Below are positions 32,661 through 44,735 of a DNA stretch of 64,000 bases, piece by piece (position 1 is the first letter of the stretch; each line of letters opens with the position of its first letter). Under the pieces are notes generated by a model. That model was not told the origin of the DNA. It ran no database searches and worked only from the letters and a program-made list of their open reading frames with translations. The stretch comes from Amphiduros pacificus. Taxonomy: Eukaryota > Annelida > Polychaeta > Phyllodocida > Hesionidae. Made by a program: the position numbers and the translations under genes. The stretch lies in the NCBI GenBank assembly GCA_949316495.1, contig OX439010.1:4903001-4967000 (forward strand), written 5' to 3'.

Positions 32661-34204
32661 AGTGAGAATTTGTCTCTCTGACACTTCAGTGAGGAGTGAA
32701 TGTTTCTGAATTGTCACTCTGGCACCAGTGGTTGATTTAAATATTAATGTTTTTGCACTGGAAAAACTAAGTTTAATGATTGCTCCCGGACCTTTCTGCA
32801 TATTTATGAATGTGCTAAACTGCGCATTGCATGACAGGCGGAGAACGTACATAGATGTTTACAGGGAAGACGCCCGACATGAGTGTTATAAGGGTAGATT
32901 TGTTTGCAGCCTCGTTCTGATTCCAATGGGTCATTCCATATCGAGCGTTGTTCTCGTGAGCGACGAGACTTGACCACGTGGGGGTCAGAGGTTGGCACTT
33001 CGCTGTAAACCACATCCCCACCCATCCTATTGTGATGTATGCCCTCCCCTTGTACATACATTGATCTATGTCCCCTTATCTTAATCCTCTAATGCGCATG
33101 TGTCGAGTACATCACTATCGTAGCAATGATTCTAATGTTTGGAAGAGTCTATCTATTTTATGCCGAATTAGGGTGTAGCCTTCTGTGGTTTATTTATCAA
33201 ACTAAACGGGAAATTAAATCTAGCAATAGCACTATGAATGCCCTTATATCGCCTTAGAATCATAAGTCTCTGTTTTATTAGAATGGAAATATTCCTTTAA
33301 TTACTATACCAGCCACTTTGACGACAAATATTTGTTGGTTCAGCGAAATGGGCTGAATCATGCTTAGAAAAAAATAAGATTAATTCGGTAGTACCTACTT
33401 GAAGCGTTTTATAAGTGAACTTGAAGTCTGGTAAGTTCGTGCCGTTCTTATGTATGGCGAATGTGGACCATGCTTTGACTGTGGATTACAGACCGTAATG
33501 AGAAGGCCTGGCTACTCATCTCCCGCCGCCCCCCGCCCCAACCTCACCCACCGGCCGCCACCGCATACAGCGGAAATTAAACTATTCAAAGTCTTTGTGA
33601 AAAGGTGAATGGTAAGAAATGCGATCGCTTCTGCTATTTCACTGAAGAACCGCAAAGTTTCTCACAAGCGCTATAAGCAACGTTAGGGCTTGATTCACTT
33701 TAAAGATATAAGTGACTTTATCTATGTTTTAAGTTTTAATGATTTAACTTTTTGAAATAGTTTGTAATGTTTCACACACAATATAATCTTGAAACGAGAA
33801 CACTATTCAACGGACACGTCTCAATGGCTTCCGGAGATTTTCCACAGAAAATAACGTAGTTTGAGTTGCTCAGAAAAATCTCACAAGAGAGAAGCAGAGA
33901 ATCGCATATTCTACTTATCCCTGACACCTGCCCTTCAATAAATGATGTCATCAAACCTTTCCTGTTTGCTTTACTACTTCAAATACAATAGCCCGTATGT
34001 CTCATAGGAAAGGGCAAGAAAAGTGCCAAATATATATGTCCTGCTGGCCTGGTCTGTTTTAACCATTTTCTGCTTTTAATGATTATTCTTGCTTCACACG
34101 CGGATTATGGATTCTCAGGATAATTGATCCAGAACCTTTTTGTATTTTACATTGTCCATATCTGTCCACATCAGGTGAACGTGTCAAGGTTTCACAAGTG
34201 CTTC
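32661..34204. other. Unique sequence with one very GC-rich patch
   Basis: No gene is supported. At 33518-33566 an isolated patch of C runs (CCGCCGCCCCCCGCCCC and ACCGGCCGCCACCGC) stands out from AT-rich surroundings and is G-quadruplex-compatible on the minus strand. Confidence 0.55.
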
Positions 34205-34510
34205 TAGATCTTGACTATCTTGTATGAGTTAACATAAACGTAGATCTTGACTATCTTGTTTGAATTAACATAAACGTAGATCTTAACCATCTTTTATGAG
34301 TAACATAAACGTAGATCTTAACTATCTTGTTTGAATTAACATAAACGTAGATCTTGACTATCTTGTTTGAGTTAACATAAACGTAGATCTTATCTACCTT
34401 TTATGAGTAACATAAACGTAGATCTTAACTATCATGTTTGAATTAACATAAGATCTAGATCTTGACTATCTTGTATGAGTTAACATAAACGTAGATCTTA
34501 AGTATCTTGT
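34205..34510. repeat. 36-bp minisatellite, about 8.5 copies
   Basis: Units carry TAGATCTTGACTATCTTGT and TTGAATTAACATAAACG. A BglII-type AGATCT occurs in nearly every copy. Variants TTGTATGAGTT and TTTTATGAG (one base shorter downstream) are interspersed. Confidence 0.95.
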
Positions 34511-35340
34511 ATACTTCATTAAGAGATTCTACACGTGGAAACAAGATATAGTGGTCATTGCATTAGAAATAATATAATCTTACAAGTAATAATCAACAGA
34601 GAAATAAAAACTCGTTAAATATCTCAATACTTAACAATGTCTTGTATATATGAAACTGCATGTGCATGTTAAACTATAAGCATATCTTTTGTTTGATTAA
34701 ATTAAGATCAAGGATACCGGCACCATAAAACTGTATATAGAGCTAAAAAAACAATATATACTTTCAGAGTTTTGTATATCTAACATGTCTTGTCAATATC
34801 GGCCTGACAATGAAATAGAAATTTGTGCCTGCGGGAATATGTGAGATATGCTCGGTTGTCAGTGAATGTGCAGTGGAAACATCTCCATGTCTGAGTCGCT
34901 GGTAGTAGCTTCACTAGGCAAACTGCTGCCGTACCACATACTTCCTTAATATATCCTCTCCATCGCCAATACTTCCACATCTTTAATTGATTCTTTGTAA
35001 GTGACTATCTTGATAATGCCCTAATAGGTTTGTGTGCGATTTTCTATATGTTTTAATCACTTACTTTACACATATACATATACAAGTAATGGTTATGGGG
35101 AGTATTGGAACTTTACATGCAATAAATCTGAAAGATGATACGCTTTTAGATAGTCAACGGCTGCTTATAAAAAACTCTATAAAAAGTGCTGGCAGATGGT
35201 AGCAAATGGTGGTAGACCTAACACGGAGGTGGTGGGAGAATAAATACGAGATAGTGCTTACCTTGTGGCAGGGTTAGAAGGATGACGAGCTTGGTGAGGT
35301 ATAAGTGGAGACATAACTTCCATGGTCTTGTCTCCATACC
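34511..35340. other. Unique AT-rich sequence, nothing recognised
   Basis: No gene or element is supported. Confidence 0.6.
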
Positions 35341-35695
35341 GTGTCTCTAAGCTGTCACTGGCACCGCACACGCTCCGGGTCTGCCCCCATAAACTCTACC
35401 CGCTCCTCCGCCGCAACTTGCATTTAATTTTCCAGCAGTTGTTGTGTTGATGTTTTTCCATATATCGTTGAAGTTTGTTGCGGTGATGTTTTGTGGGGTG
35501 CTAGCCGAGGGATGCTGTCTGGCGGAGATGGGACCCGGTACTAGCGGCAGGGGCCACAAAAAGATAGGAGAAACAGCAACAGCAACAGTAGCACCAACAG
35601 TAGCCAGTGTCGTGTGCCGAGGTCCGGGCACGGCGGGACGATGCACAGGGGATAAGCGACTTCTCAGTGAGCCGCCCCTTCTTTGACATACTCCG
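35341..35695. other. CpG-rich block with open frames on both strands; possible exon
   Basis: The most CpG-rich unique block of the central window. On the plus strand an 80-codon frame (35444-35686) starts with a hydrophobic signal-like segment (MLMFFHISLKFVAVMFCGVL). On the minus strand one frame of 99 codons (35347-35646) and another of 62 codons (35501-35689) are open; the latter contains YCWCYCCCCCFS, recalling palmitoylated cysteine strings, but an AACAGC run on the other strand explains it equally well. No family is recognised. CpG content and open frames make it a candidate first exon or promoter. Confidence 0.25.
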
Positions 35696-37587
35696 ACCCT
35701 CTTAGCACGTCATGCAGTCACCAACCTCTGTGCTGAAAACACACCAACAACACAAATCTCAAATTCAAAACGTAAAAACGCTAATCCTCAAAGCAAAGTC
35801 ACAGCGTGTCCGCTTCAAGTATTTCCATACGCCATACTTGGTGTGTGGTTATCAGAGCTGGAGAGGATTCAAGTGGTAGTTGGGAATTGGTGGAACTCTG
35901 GATGCAGAGTGAGGCCCAAAGTAAGAAAGAGAAGTGCCAGCCAATGCAGACAGGCCGCGACTGCAGCGCACCTAGCGGCAGCATTGCTTCCTGTGGATCT
36001 GCCTGTCTCATAGCTCCCCCAACCCAAGCCTTCCCTTTCCACACACTGTATAGATCAATACTCCCACCACACAAAATGTTCCACATTCTCATTCTACTGA
36101 TCCCTGACCATAATTCAAAGCTTTCATCTTTTTAGCGAGGCCATTTTATTTACTCAAGAGCAAGAGACAAATATTTTGCCCTTTTTATGAAAGTGCTGTC
36201 ATATTTTCCCGTGAAACTAAGACCTGCAGAGAACATGACACAGACATGTGACTTTTGCCACTTTTAACATGTTGCTCAGCAAATAGAACCCAACTTGAAA
36301 CATGTGAGGAAACTATTTGATCTCCATCTGAAGGGGGTCTACATCCCACTAATAAAACAGTAATCATTTTATCTGTCTTTTGACCCCCGAACACTGAGTA
36401 AACAGTACTCTATGAATGTAGATTGGCAGTTCTTTTAGTCTGCCTCAAATTCCTAGTCCTGACTGGGACTGTTTGAATTTGGAGTATCCACTAGTGCGAT
36501 TGGTCACACATCAAAAGAGCACCAAGTGTATCCCTCCGCGATGTGAAGTGTATCCCTTCGCGATGTGAAGTGGTCACTTGAATCAACCAGTGAAAGCCAA
36601 CATAAGCCGGTCTTGTATAATATGTTTATTTTTTTTATCAATAATCATTAATGTACGACTAATCGGTATCATAATGAGGCAGGCCGTTATGTAACGGAAG
36701 TGGGAAACGGAGCAGACGACAAAGCTGCGGCGTCTATAATAAATCTATCCTCACCCTGTCCTTAACATTACATTCCAGTTATTATGCAATAATGGATGAA
36801 TATGCAATGTCTATATTAACACCGCTCAGGTTAAGAAAAAAACATCATTTGCTTCTGTTTTTATGATATCAAGGATTTTAAGGCTTCTGTATTTGAACAT
36901 ATAAAATATCATTGAAGTTCAGTACAATTCTACTAATGTATTCATATATTCATCAATTATGAATAATTATCGTACAACCTGGATATTTGTGCATGTAAAT
37001 TTTGGTGAAGATCGTTTCTTTTGGCCTCTGGTCAATGAAAGATGTATTTCTATATAATGTAAATATGAACCGATCTCATATAATCTGACGTCCTTGTGAG
37101 AGCAGTGCGCATATGCTGTGCACTTCCTGTTGGGAGTAGTGGAGCCATGATAAAGTCTACTCACCATACACCTTTGTTTTAGTACTTAACAAGATCAGAC
37201 CCGTACAGTACACGACGCAACCACATGCCAATATACATCGTATTATGTAAAGTTAAGGTAATATTGCCTTATGGCATTATTATTTATAATAATTTATAAT
37301 ACCCCACTTTTCATAGTGCAAGCTGTTTAGTCACAGTTACATAAGTAAAATGCCTGCTGAACAATTATGTCTGAGACACATATTTATACAACCAGGCTAA
37401 AAACTATATAAATCACTACCATCTAGTGTCACGAGTAGTGATAAGTGCCCTGGTGATGGATAATGACATTACTGCCATTGATATGTTAGGTATATAAAAT
37501 AATTTCAATATTAACACCAGATGGCACTCTCCTACACACATTAAGGTATGAAATTGGTCTGACAAAAATACCTCATATCTCTACCAA
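35696..37587. other. Unique sequence with small repeats and CTCF-like sites
   Basis: A 22-bp duplication (TGTATCCCTYCGCGATGTGA) lies at about 36526-36571. CTCF-like 15-mers occur at 37415-37429 (minus) and 37514-37528 (plus). A 109-codon plus-strand frame (35806-36135) is overlapped by a minus-strand frame of similar length and neither is recognised. Confidence 0.5.
37514..37528 (+). promoter_or_regulatory. CTCF-like site
   Basis: ACACCAGATGGCACT matches CCASYAGRKGGCRSY at 14 of 15 positions. A second, weaker one (ACTACCATCTAGTGT, reverse orientation, 13 of 15) lies 85 bp upstream at 37415-37429, giving a convergent pair. Confidence 0.35.
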
Positions 37588-37650
37588 ATTCTAAATATAT
37601 CTTATATATAAATATATCTTATATATAAATATATCTTATATATAAACATA
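37588..37650. repeat. 18-bp AT-rich tandem repeat, 3-4 copies
   Basis: Units AAATATATCTTATATAT repeat directly ahead of the 27-bp array. Confidence 0.88.
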
Positions 37651-37663
37651 TCATATGAATATA

Positions 37664-37980
37664 TCACCCCTCGCCATAGTGAGTCCTAAATCACCCCTCG
37701 CCATAGTGAGTCCTAAATCACCCCTCGCCATAGTGATTCCTAAATCACCCCTCGCCATAGTGATTTCTCTATTACCCCTCCCCAGAGTGAGTCCTAAATC
37801 ACCCCTCCCCATAGTGAGTCCTCTATTACCCCTCACCATACTGATTCCTAAATCACCCCTCGCCATAGTGAGTCCTAAATCACCCCTCCCCATAGTGAGT
37901 CCTCTATTACCCCTCCCCATAGTGAGTCCTCTATTATCCCTCCCCATAGTGAGTCCTAAATCACCCTTATCATAATGGGT
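37664..37980. repeat. 27-bp minisatellite, about 12 copies
   Basis: Units join CACCCCTCGCCATAGTGAG and TCCTAAAT, or TCCTCTATT in the second subtype. The 27-bp period keeps frames open on both strands as 9-residue repeats. Confidence 0.95.
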
Positions 37981-38210
37981 CTTATAAATCCCCTTCGTCC
38001 TTGTTCGTCCTTATTGCCCCATTTATCGCCTCATCACAGAACCGGACTTATGTATTGAAGTGCTAGCAGTTTGTTTTCTGATGCCCACACATTAAACATT
38101 GTCAAGTCTATCTGAGGATTAGAGTTTGAATGAGTAGAGGGAAGCGTGCCTCAGCATAGAAGGCAGCAAAATGTGCTCTACATCAACACATACGGTGTGC
38201 AGCCTACATG

Positions 38211-38986
38211 TGTAACCAGGGATAAGACATGGCGATCCTGTAACCAACAGAGCGTGAAGTGTAACCAACAGAGCGTGAAGTGTAACCAACAGAGCGTGAA
38301 GTGTAACCAGGGATAAGACATGACGATCCTGTAACCAACAGAGCGTGAAGTGTAACCAACAGAGAGTGAAGTGTAACCAGGAATAAGACATGACGATCCT
38401 GTAACCAACAGAGCGTGAAGTTTAACCAACAGAGCGTGAAGTGTAACCAGGGATAAGACAAGACGATCCTGTAACCAACAGAGCGTGAAGTGTAACCAAC
38501 AGAGCGTGAAATGTAACCAGGGATTAGACATAACGATCCTGTAACCAACAGAGCATGAAGTGTAACCAACAGAGCGTGAAGTGTAACCAGGGATAATACA
38601 TGACGATCCTGTAACCAACAGAGCGTGAAGTTTAACCAACAGGGCGTGAAGTGTAACCAGGGATAAGACATGACGATCCTGTAACCAGCAGAGCATTCAA
38701 AAGTGTAACCAACAGGGCGTGAAGTATAACCAGGGATAAGACTTGGCGCTCCTATAACCAGCAGAGCGTGAAGTGTAACCAACAGAGCGTGAAGTGTAAC
38801 CAGGTATAAGACATGGCGATTCTGTAACCAGCAGAGCGTGAAGTGTAACCAACAGAGCGTGAAGTGTAACCAGGTATAAGACATGGCGATTCTGTAACCA
38901 GCAGAGCGTGAAGTGTAACCAGGGATAAGACATGGTGATCCTGTAACCAACAGAACTTGAAGAGTAACCAGGGATAAGACATCCAC
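38211..38986. repeat. Composite 21/28-bp array, about 70-bp super-unit
   Basis: Two modules alternate: a 21-mer (GTAACCAACAGAGCGTGAAG plus T), usually in two or three copies, and a 28-mer (GTAACCAGGGATAAGACATG followed by RCGATYCT). Most super-units are 21+21+28, so the length is 70 bp. About eleven super-units are present, with decay at the right end. The minus strand is free of stops for 260 codons because neither module has one in that direction. Confidence 0.95.
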
Positions 38987-39141
38987 TTTCTGTTGGTTAC
39001 AGAATCGCGATAAGACGACCCTGTACTAAGCAGTTTAACCGTTGAGGGACATCGTAATTTTAAATTAAATTATAGCGTGAACATCATTATCTTTAAACAC
39101 CTAAGTATACCGGCGAGAGGATATTGCCGGTATCGATTTTA

Positions 39142-39280
<139 letters not shown>

Positions 39281-39310
39281 CTTGTATAGCGCTGATTTCA
39301 GATGATCTGT

Positions 39311-40042
39311 TCATAGCGCTCTATTCAGCACATGAGTTCTGAATAGGTGGGTTTTCAGCTTACTCTTAAAGAGGTTCACTGATGTGCAAGTCCTAAGGTC
39401 TTTTGGAAGGTCATTCCATAACTTTGGACCTGCTACTGAGAAAGCCCTATCCCCAATTGTCTTCAGGCGCGTATGAGGGACCTGTAGGTAAGTGCCGTTA
39501 TTTGATCGTAGGCACCGCTCACCAGTTTTAACTTCTAAGAGGTCCTTTATGTAAGATGGCGCCTTACTGTTTAAAGCCTTCCAGACAGTTAGAGCAATTT
39601 TAAATTTTATCCGTGCATGTACTGGCAGCCAATGTAATTCTCTCAGCTTTTCTGAGATATGATCAAATTTCCTAACTTTACATACAACTCTTGCAGCAGA
39701 GTTTTGAATATACTGCAATTTTTTTATTTCTGTGTTTGGTAGTCCAACGAGTAGACCATTTCCATAGCCCAGGGCAGAAGTTACAAAGGCATGAGTCAAG
39801 GTTAAGGCTGTTTTCGTGTCTAGACATTTTCTAATAGAGGATAGATTCCTAATTTGATAATAACCCTTCTTACATATTTTCTTGATCTGAGCCCTCATAT
39901 CCATTTTCTCATCAAATATTATACCAAGATCTGTTACATATGGAGAGGGGGCGATGTGTGAATCACCTACTCTAATCGTATTTTTTTCTCTGTCTAGAGT
40001 ATTTTTATTATATCCATCATAACATCTCAGTCTTGCCGTCAT
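39311..40042 (-). CDS. LINE reverse transcriptase, C-terminal part (fragment)
   Basis: A 243-codon frame with the C-terminal signature of CR1/L2-like non-LTR retrotransposons: DLGIIFD (residues 38-44), HAFVTSALGY (84-93), GLP (100-102), LQYIQNSAAR (109-118), LHWLPV (136-141), RIKFKI (144-149), GDRAFSVAGPKLWNDLP (187-203) and LFKSKLKTHLF (214-224), then a TGA stop. This region lies beyond the polymerase active site. The ATG is not a real start: the conserved motif NDGKTEML is encoded in the adjacent frame at 40020-40043, so a frameshift falls within the first dozen codons, and an in-frame stop precedes that motif. The frame after it is intact, which argues for a moderately young copy. Not a host gene. 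Confidence 0.92.
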   Translation of the reverse strand: MTARLRCYDGYNKNTLDREKNTIRVGDSHIAPSPYVTDLGIIFDEKMDMRAQIKKICKKGYYQIRNLSSIRKCLDTKTALTLTHAFVTSALGYGNGLLVGLPNTEIKKLQYIQNSAARVVCKVRKFDHISEKLRELHWLPVHARIKFKIALTVWKALNSKAPSYIKDLLEVKTGERCLRSNNGTYLQVPHTRLKTIGDRAFSVAGPKLWNDLPKDLRTCTSVNLFKSKLKTHLFRTHVLNRAL

Positions 40043-40140
40043 TTATTTAGATAATGTGGACATCAGGAAACTTATAATATAACTCATTAATGAAGGTAAC
40101 AAACCCATGGATCCTTGATCAGCCCTTACCAAAATATCAA

Positions 40141-42496
40141 GCTTAATTTACCAAGAAGAAAGTCGAGAAGATGATGTTCAAATTAACCCCACGTGTCTAA
40201 TATAGTATTTTACAGCATAATTCACTAAATACAACTCTGTTATACACATAGTCTTATGTAATATAGCCTGTGAAAGCTTCTAAGAATTTGCTTAAAACAG
40301 TGGTCGCACAAGGCGCAATCACGTGATCACCATGGCCAGAAAACTGCCGTAAGAGCACCTCACTGTTTAATACATTGATATTTAATTGTAAATTTAATTA
40401 AACATCACCGTGTTTTACTTAATGAGGAAAACTAATTAGGGCTGCCCCAGGAAGCCATTTCATATCGGGAATGTCCCGCATGCGCAGTGATGATAGCAAC
40501 TGTCATTAAGTCCTTATTATACTGGGGGGACAGGATAATTTGAAATGCATTTATTGTCCACATAAATGGGAAAACTGGATTTAATTTTGAAATGTGTAGG
40601 TGTTTACTTCAAGATTGCGTTGGCAAATTTATGCTATCTCATATTTGGTATTAATATTTGGATTTTGTGTTATTTCTATCTTTATTCTGATTCTCGTAGC
40701 TTAATGAATGTCATAAAATGCAATTTATGAAATAGGGCAAACGGAAATGCCCAAACATCTATTGTAGTAGTACAATCTTGGAAAAATACATCTGTTTCCT
40801 TGAAGATAAAAAGATACGTACAATTAAGACACGAATACTGAATTAGGGGGTATTTTTATATAGATTTTGCATTTTAAAGTACACCAGGTTTCTGGAATTC
40901 ATGGAGCTTAATTTGTCCTCTTTTTTTGCTTCTTTCAGTAGGCATTTGTATATAATTTCTATTTTGTCTATTGTATTATGATAGTTTTACACCATTTCAA
41001 AACATCAATAAACACTTCAGAAGACAATGGTCCATAAGGTTATCTCATAATTAATAATAAGAATGTGGCAGAGTAAAAATGTATGTTATCAGCACAGGAA
41101 GTGTACACTAAGAAGTGTTCCAGCAACCAATCTATCATATTTATGACTATATGTATATATATTTAAGCTATGATATTTTTATACCGATCCACTTAACATG
41201 TACTCGCAGTCACGTGATATGGACGAGATTACCCATTATCCATCAGTGAGCGTCCACTACCGGTTCCGTCAGCAGTAGACCCACATATATCTTATCTGCG
41301 TCTCCCATTGGGGCAGGAGTCCCAGTATCTGATGTGTCATACCAAACAATTATAGAAGTCTGCCAAACTCACCACCGTTATCTACCGCTCACATCTCAGA
41401 CGCAATCATTAGCAAACAAAAATGGAATAATCCCACATCTCTGACGTCACAAAAAGACATCAAGAACGCCTGGGGGGACCACGGTATATGTTCAGATGTA
41501 CAAGTTGTGATTGAATTCTGAATATAATTTATTAGCAGAATCGTATAGCCCCAGCCCTGATATCAAAACATGACAATGTAATCTATATACAAGTATATCG
41601 GATTTATGGAAGCATTGTGGTATATGTAATCGCTTTGTTCCACTATCTTTATTCAAATCGTTTTGATTATTTTACATGTAATTTTAGAAAGACATTTGTC
41701 TATTTGTATTGCACACACTCGTTTGTATAATCAAAAAAATCGCACCAATTTAACAGACGTATGTGTATGCATTTTATAACAGATGAGAAATTATTGGTTG
41801 ATCATATTATAATAATCAATTTTTTTTCACCGTTTATTAGGAAAAACAGGAAACTTATGATAGTCATGAACTTATCTAAATCGAAATTCAGCATGAGCAA
41901 TTTTCAGAATATAATCATAGAAGAGAACAATGATTATAGACCATTGTATTATGCATAACGCAGGCAAGTGAAAGCGTCCCTCATAAAATGGAATTATGTG
42001 TCTTCCAGAAACTTAAGATTCGCCACACAAGTAACATGTATTAATCAAATCACAAGCTATTTATTTTTGCACAAAGAACAAGTTCTCTTTTGCCATAATT
42101 GTGTTTGCCATTTGTTAACTTTTCATATTGTTTTAAGCATCATAATACATTTCCAAATCCTACTACAGTATACCAACTGAGTCTATCAGTGCAGTTACAG
42201 ATATGTATAGAAGTATGAATTAGCAAGAGGTTATGCTGATGTTAGACAAGGACATGAATGATGAATGAAACATAAGAAACAAAGTCCTCGGTTGTTTGAA
42301 CATAAAAACAGCTTTATTATACCTACATATGCTCGGTGAGTCAATTATACAAAAATGCAATCTAATCAAAACAAACTGACGCAAACAGAATAAGTTACCG
42401 TAATGAATAAAATATCCCAGATTCCACTAGCACGCTTTTTCAGGACCGACTGAGTGAAAACAGCTAGTGTAAGCGTATTTACAATCAGATGAGCTT
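40141..42496. other. Unique AT-rich sequence, nothing recognised
   Basis: No gene is supported. CACGTG lies at 40190, 40320 and 41211, and a perfect CRE (TGACGTCA) at 41442-41449 in a CTGACGTCACAAA context. Confidence 0.6.
41442..41449. promoter_or_regulatory. Perfect CRE
   Basis: TGACGTCA followed by CAAA. The same TGACGTCACAAA occurs at 53059. Confidence 0.3.
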
Positions 42497-42603
42497 GATG
42501 ACCCAAAACAGGAATAACCCATAATAAGAATGACCCACAACAGGAATGACCCGCAACAGGAATGACCCGCAACAGGAACGACCCATAACAGGAATGACCC
42601 ATG
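42497..42603. repeat. 16-bp tandem repeat, about 6.5 copies
   Basis: Units AACAGGAATGACCCGC with CATA and ACA variants. Confidence 0.9.
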
Positions 42604-42830
42604 TCAGGTTCAAATTATATAAGTTCACTTTAATAAGACAACAATTATAGCAAGGTTGATTATCAATAATACTATCAATTAGTTAGTCTTCGTGCAGCAA
42701 GGTAAGGGAGAAACTATTAAAAGGTTTTCATCAGGACCACAGAGAGTGGGACTTATTAAATTACTGGATTTTGTCTAAAAGAAGAAAGTGAACAGATTAA
42801 ATGAGATGTCATGAATTATAGGTACTTAGG

Positions 42831-44142
42831 TGTCACGCAAAAACAGGCAGGTTGAATACCAGCCATTGCAGGCAAGTTAAATGTCACACAAAACAGGCAG
42901 GTTGAATACCAGCCATTACAGGCAAGTTAAATGTCACACAAAACAGGCAGGTTGAATACCAGCCATTGCAGGCAAGTTAATGTCACACAATACAGGCAGG
43001 TTGAATACCAGCCATTGCAGGCAAGTTAATGTCACACAATACAGGAAGGTTGAATACCAGCCATCGCAGGCAAGTTAATGCCACACAAAACAGGCAGGTT
43101 GAATACCAGCCATTGCAGGCAAGTTTAATGCTACACAAAACAGGCAGGTTGAATACCAGCCGATGCAGGCAGGTTTAATGCCACACAAAACAGGCAGGTT
43201 GAATACCATCCAACGAAGTCATGTTTAATGTCACACAAAATAGGCAGGTTGAAAACCAGCCATTGCAGGCAAGTTTAATACCACACAAAACAGGCAGGTT
43301 GAATACCAGCCATTGCAGGCAAGTTAATGTCACACAATACCGGAGGGTTGAATACCAGCCATCGCAGGCAAGGTAATGCCACACAAAACAGGCAGGTTGA
43401 ATACCAGCCATTGCAGGCAAGTTTAATGCTACACAAAACAGGCAGGTTGAATACCAGCCGATGCAGGCAGGTTTAATGCCACACAAAACAGGCAGGTTGA
43501 ATACCATCCAACGAAGTCATGTTTAATGTCACACAAAATAGGCAGGTTGAAAACCAGCCATTGCAGGCAAGTTAATGTCACACAATACAGGCAGGTTGAA
43601 TACCAGCCATTGCAGGCAAGTTTAATACCACACAAAACAGGCAGGTTGAATACCAGCCATTGCAGGCAAGTTAATGTCACACAATACCGGAGGGTTGAAT
43701 ACCAGCCATCGCAGGCAAGGTAATGCCACACAAAACAGGCAGGTTGAATACCAGCCATTGCAGGCAAGTTTAATGCTACACAAAACAGGCAGGTTGAATA
43801 CCAGCCGATGCAGGCAGGTTTAATGCCACACAAAACAGGCAGGTTGAATACCATCCAACGAAGTCATGTTTAATGTCACACAAAATAGGCAGGTTGAAAA
43901 CCAGCCATTGCAGGCAAGTTTAATACCACACAAAACAGGCAGGTTGAATACCAGCCATTGCAGGCAAGTTTAATGCCACACAAAATAAACAGGAAGGTTA
44001 AATACCAGCCATTGCAGGCAAGTTTAATGCCACACAAAACAGGAAAGTTGAATACCAGCCATTGCAGGCAAGTTTAATGCCACACAAAACAGGCAGGTTG
44101 AATACCAGCCATTGCAGGCAAGTTAATGTCACACAAAACAGG
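42831..44142. repeat. 49-bp minisatellite, about 27 copies, with higher-order repeats
   Basis: Units join AGGCAGGTTGAATACCAGCC, ATTGCAGGCAAGTTTAATG and CCACACAAAAC. A distinctive three-unit string (TAATGCTACAC, then CCGATGCAGGCAGG, then CATCCAACGAAGTCATG, then AAATAGGCAGG) begins at about 43126, 43424 and 43771, so blocks of 298 and 347 bp (6 and 7 units) have been duplicated. Minus-strand frames across it are open by chance. Confidence 0.97.
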
Positions 44143-44513
44143 CAACAGCAGAAAAAGGACGTATCTTATTCATTCCAAAGAAATATGGGTAGGCCGAACC
44201 TTAAAAGCTTTAAATAACTCAGCATACGAGTAAGCAATGTCACTTTAGGGGCAATCATAGAATGGACTCTCATAAACATGCAAACATCATGTGTTAATTC
44301 ATCATTTTCTTGAAATGTATCTATGCTTTTCACAACTAATAAGATAAAACTTTTCCATTAGGAGTGTAATGGCACGGATCCTATAAAAAAATTGGGATTT
44401 TTTATTTTCCATAACCTTGAAAATGTATGGCATTTCAACTCCTTGAACTGTTTACTGACGAGTGAAATGTCAGTCTTACAATTTTAAAATCAACATTTAT
44501 ATGAAAATATTAT
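44143..44513. other. Unique AT-rich sequence, nothing recognised
   Basis: Non-repetitive spacer; no gene is supported. Confidence 0.6.
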
Positions 44514-44735
44514 GTGTTAGGCCCTAAAGATATTTTGAGGCATTTCTCAACCAATTTTCAGCCACCATGTTATTAATGTATATTCACAGCGTGGATACCA
44601 CTATCACAAATGATTTATGCGTCGACACAATACCTGTGTATGCGGTCGCAACTCTAAACTATTCAACTTTTTAATCTCCCACGCCTGTTCCTTGCTGACC
44701 AGTGTTTCCGATATGTTCTTTTATGGAATAAACAC
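44514..44735 (+). repeat. Dispersed repeat family, copy B
   Basis: Shares with copy A (28920) the opening GTGTTAGGCCCTA, then GCATTTCTC, ACCACTATCACAAA, CGACACAATACCTGTG and CCGATATGTTCTTTTATG, all in the same order and orientation. About 35 bp are inserted or lost between the first two blocks relative to A. Confidence 0.6.

Noticed and set aside
35501-35689. Cysteine string (YCWCYCCCCC) as an RGS17/20-like N-terminus
   Set aside because: The resemblance is confined to the cysteines, which come from an AACAGC-type run; no RGS domain lies in the window.
38178-38986. 260- and 172-codon minus-strand frames with hydrophobic repeats
   Set aside because: They coincide exactly with the 21/28-bp array; the apparent membrane-like pattern comes from the repeated unit.
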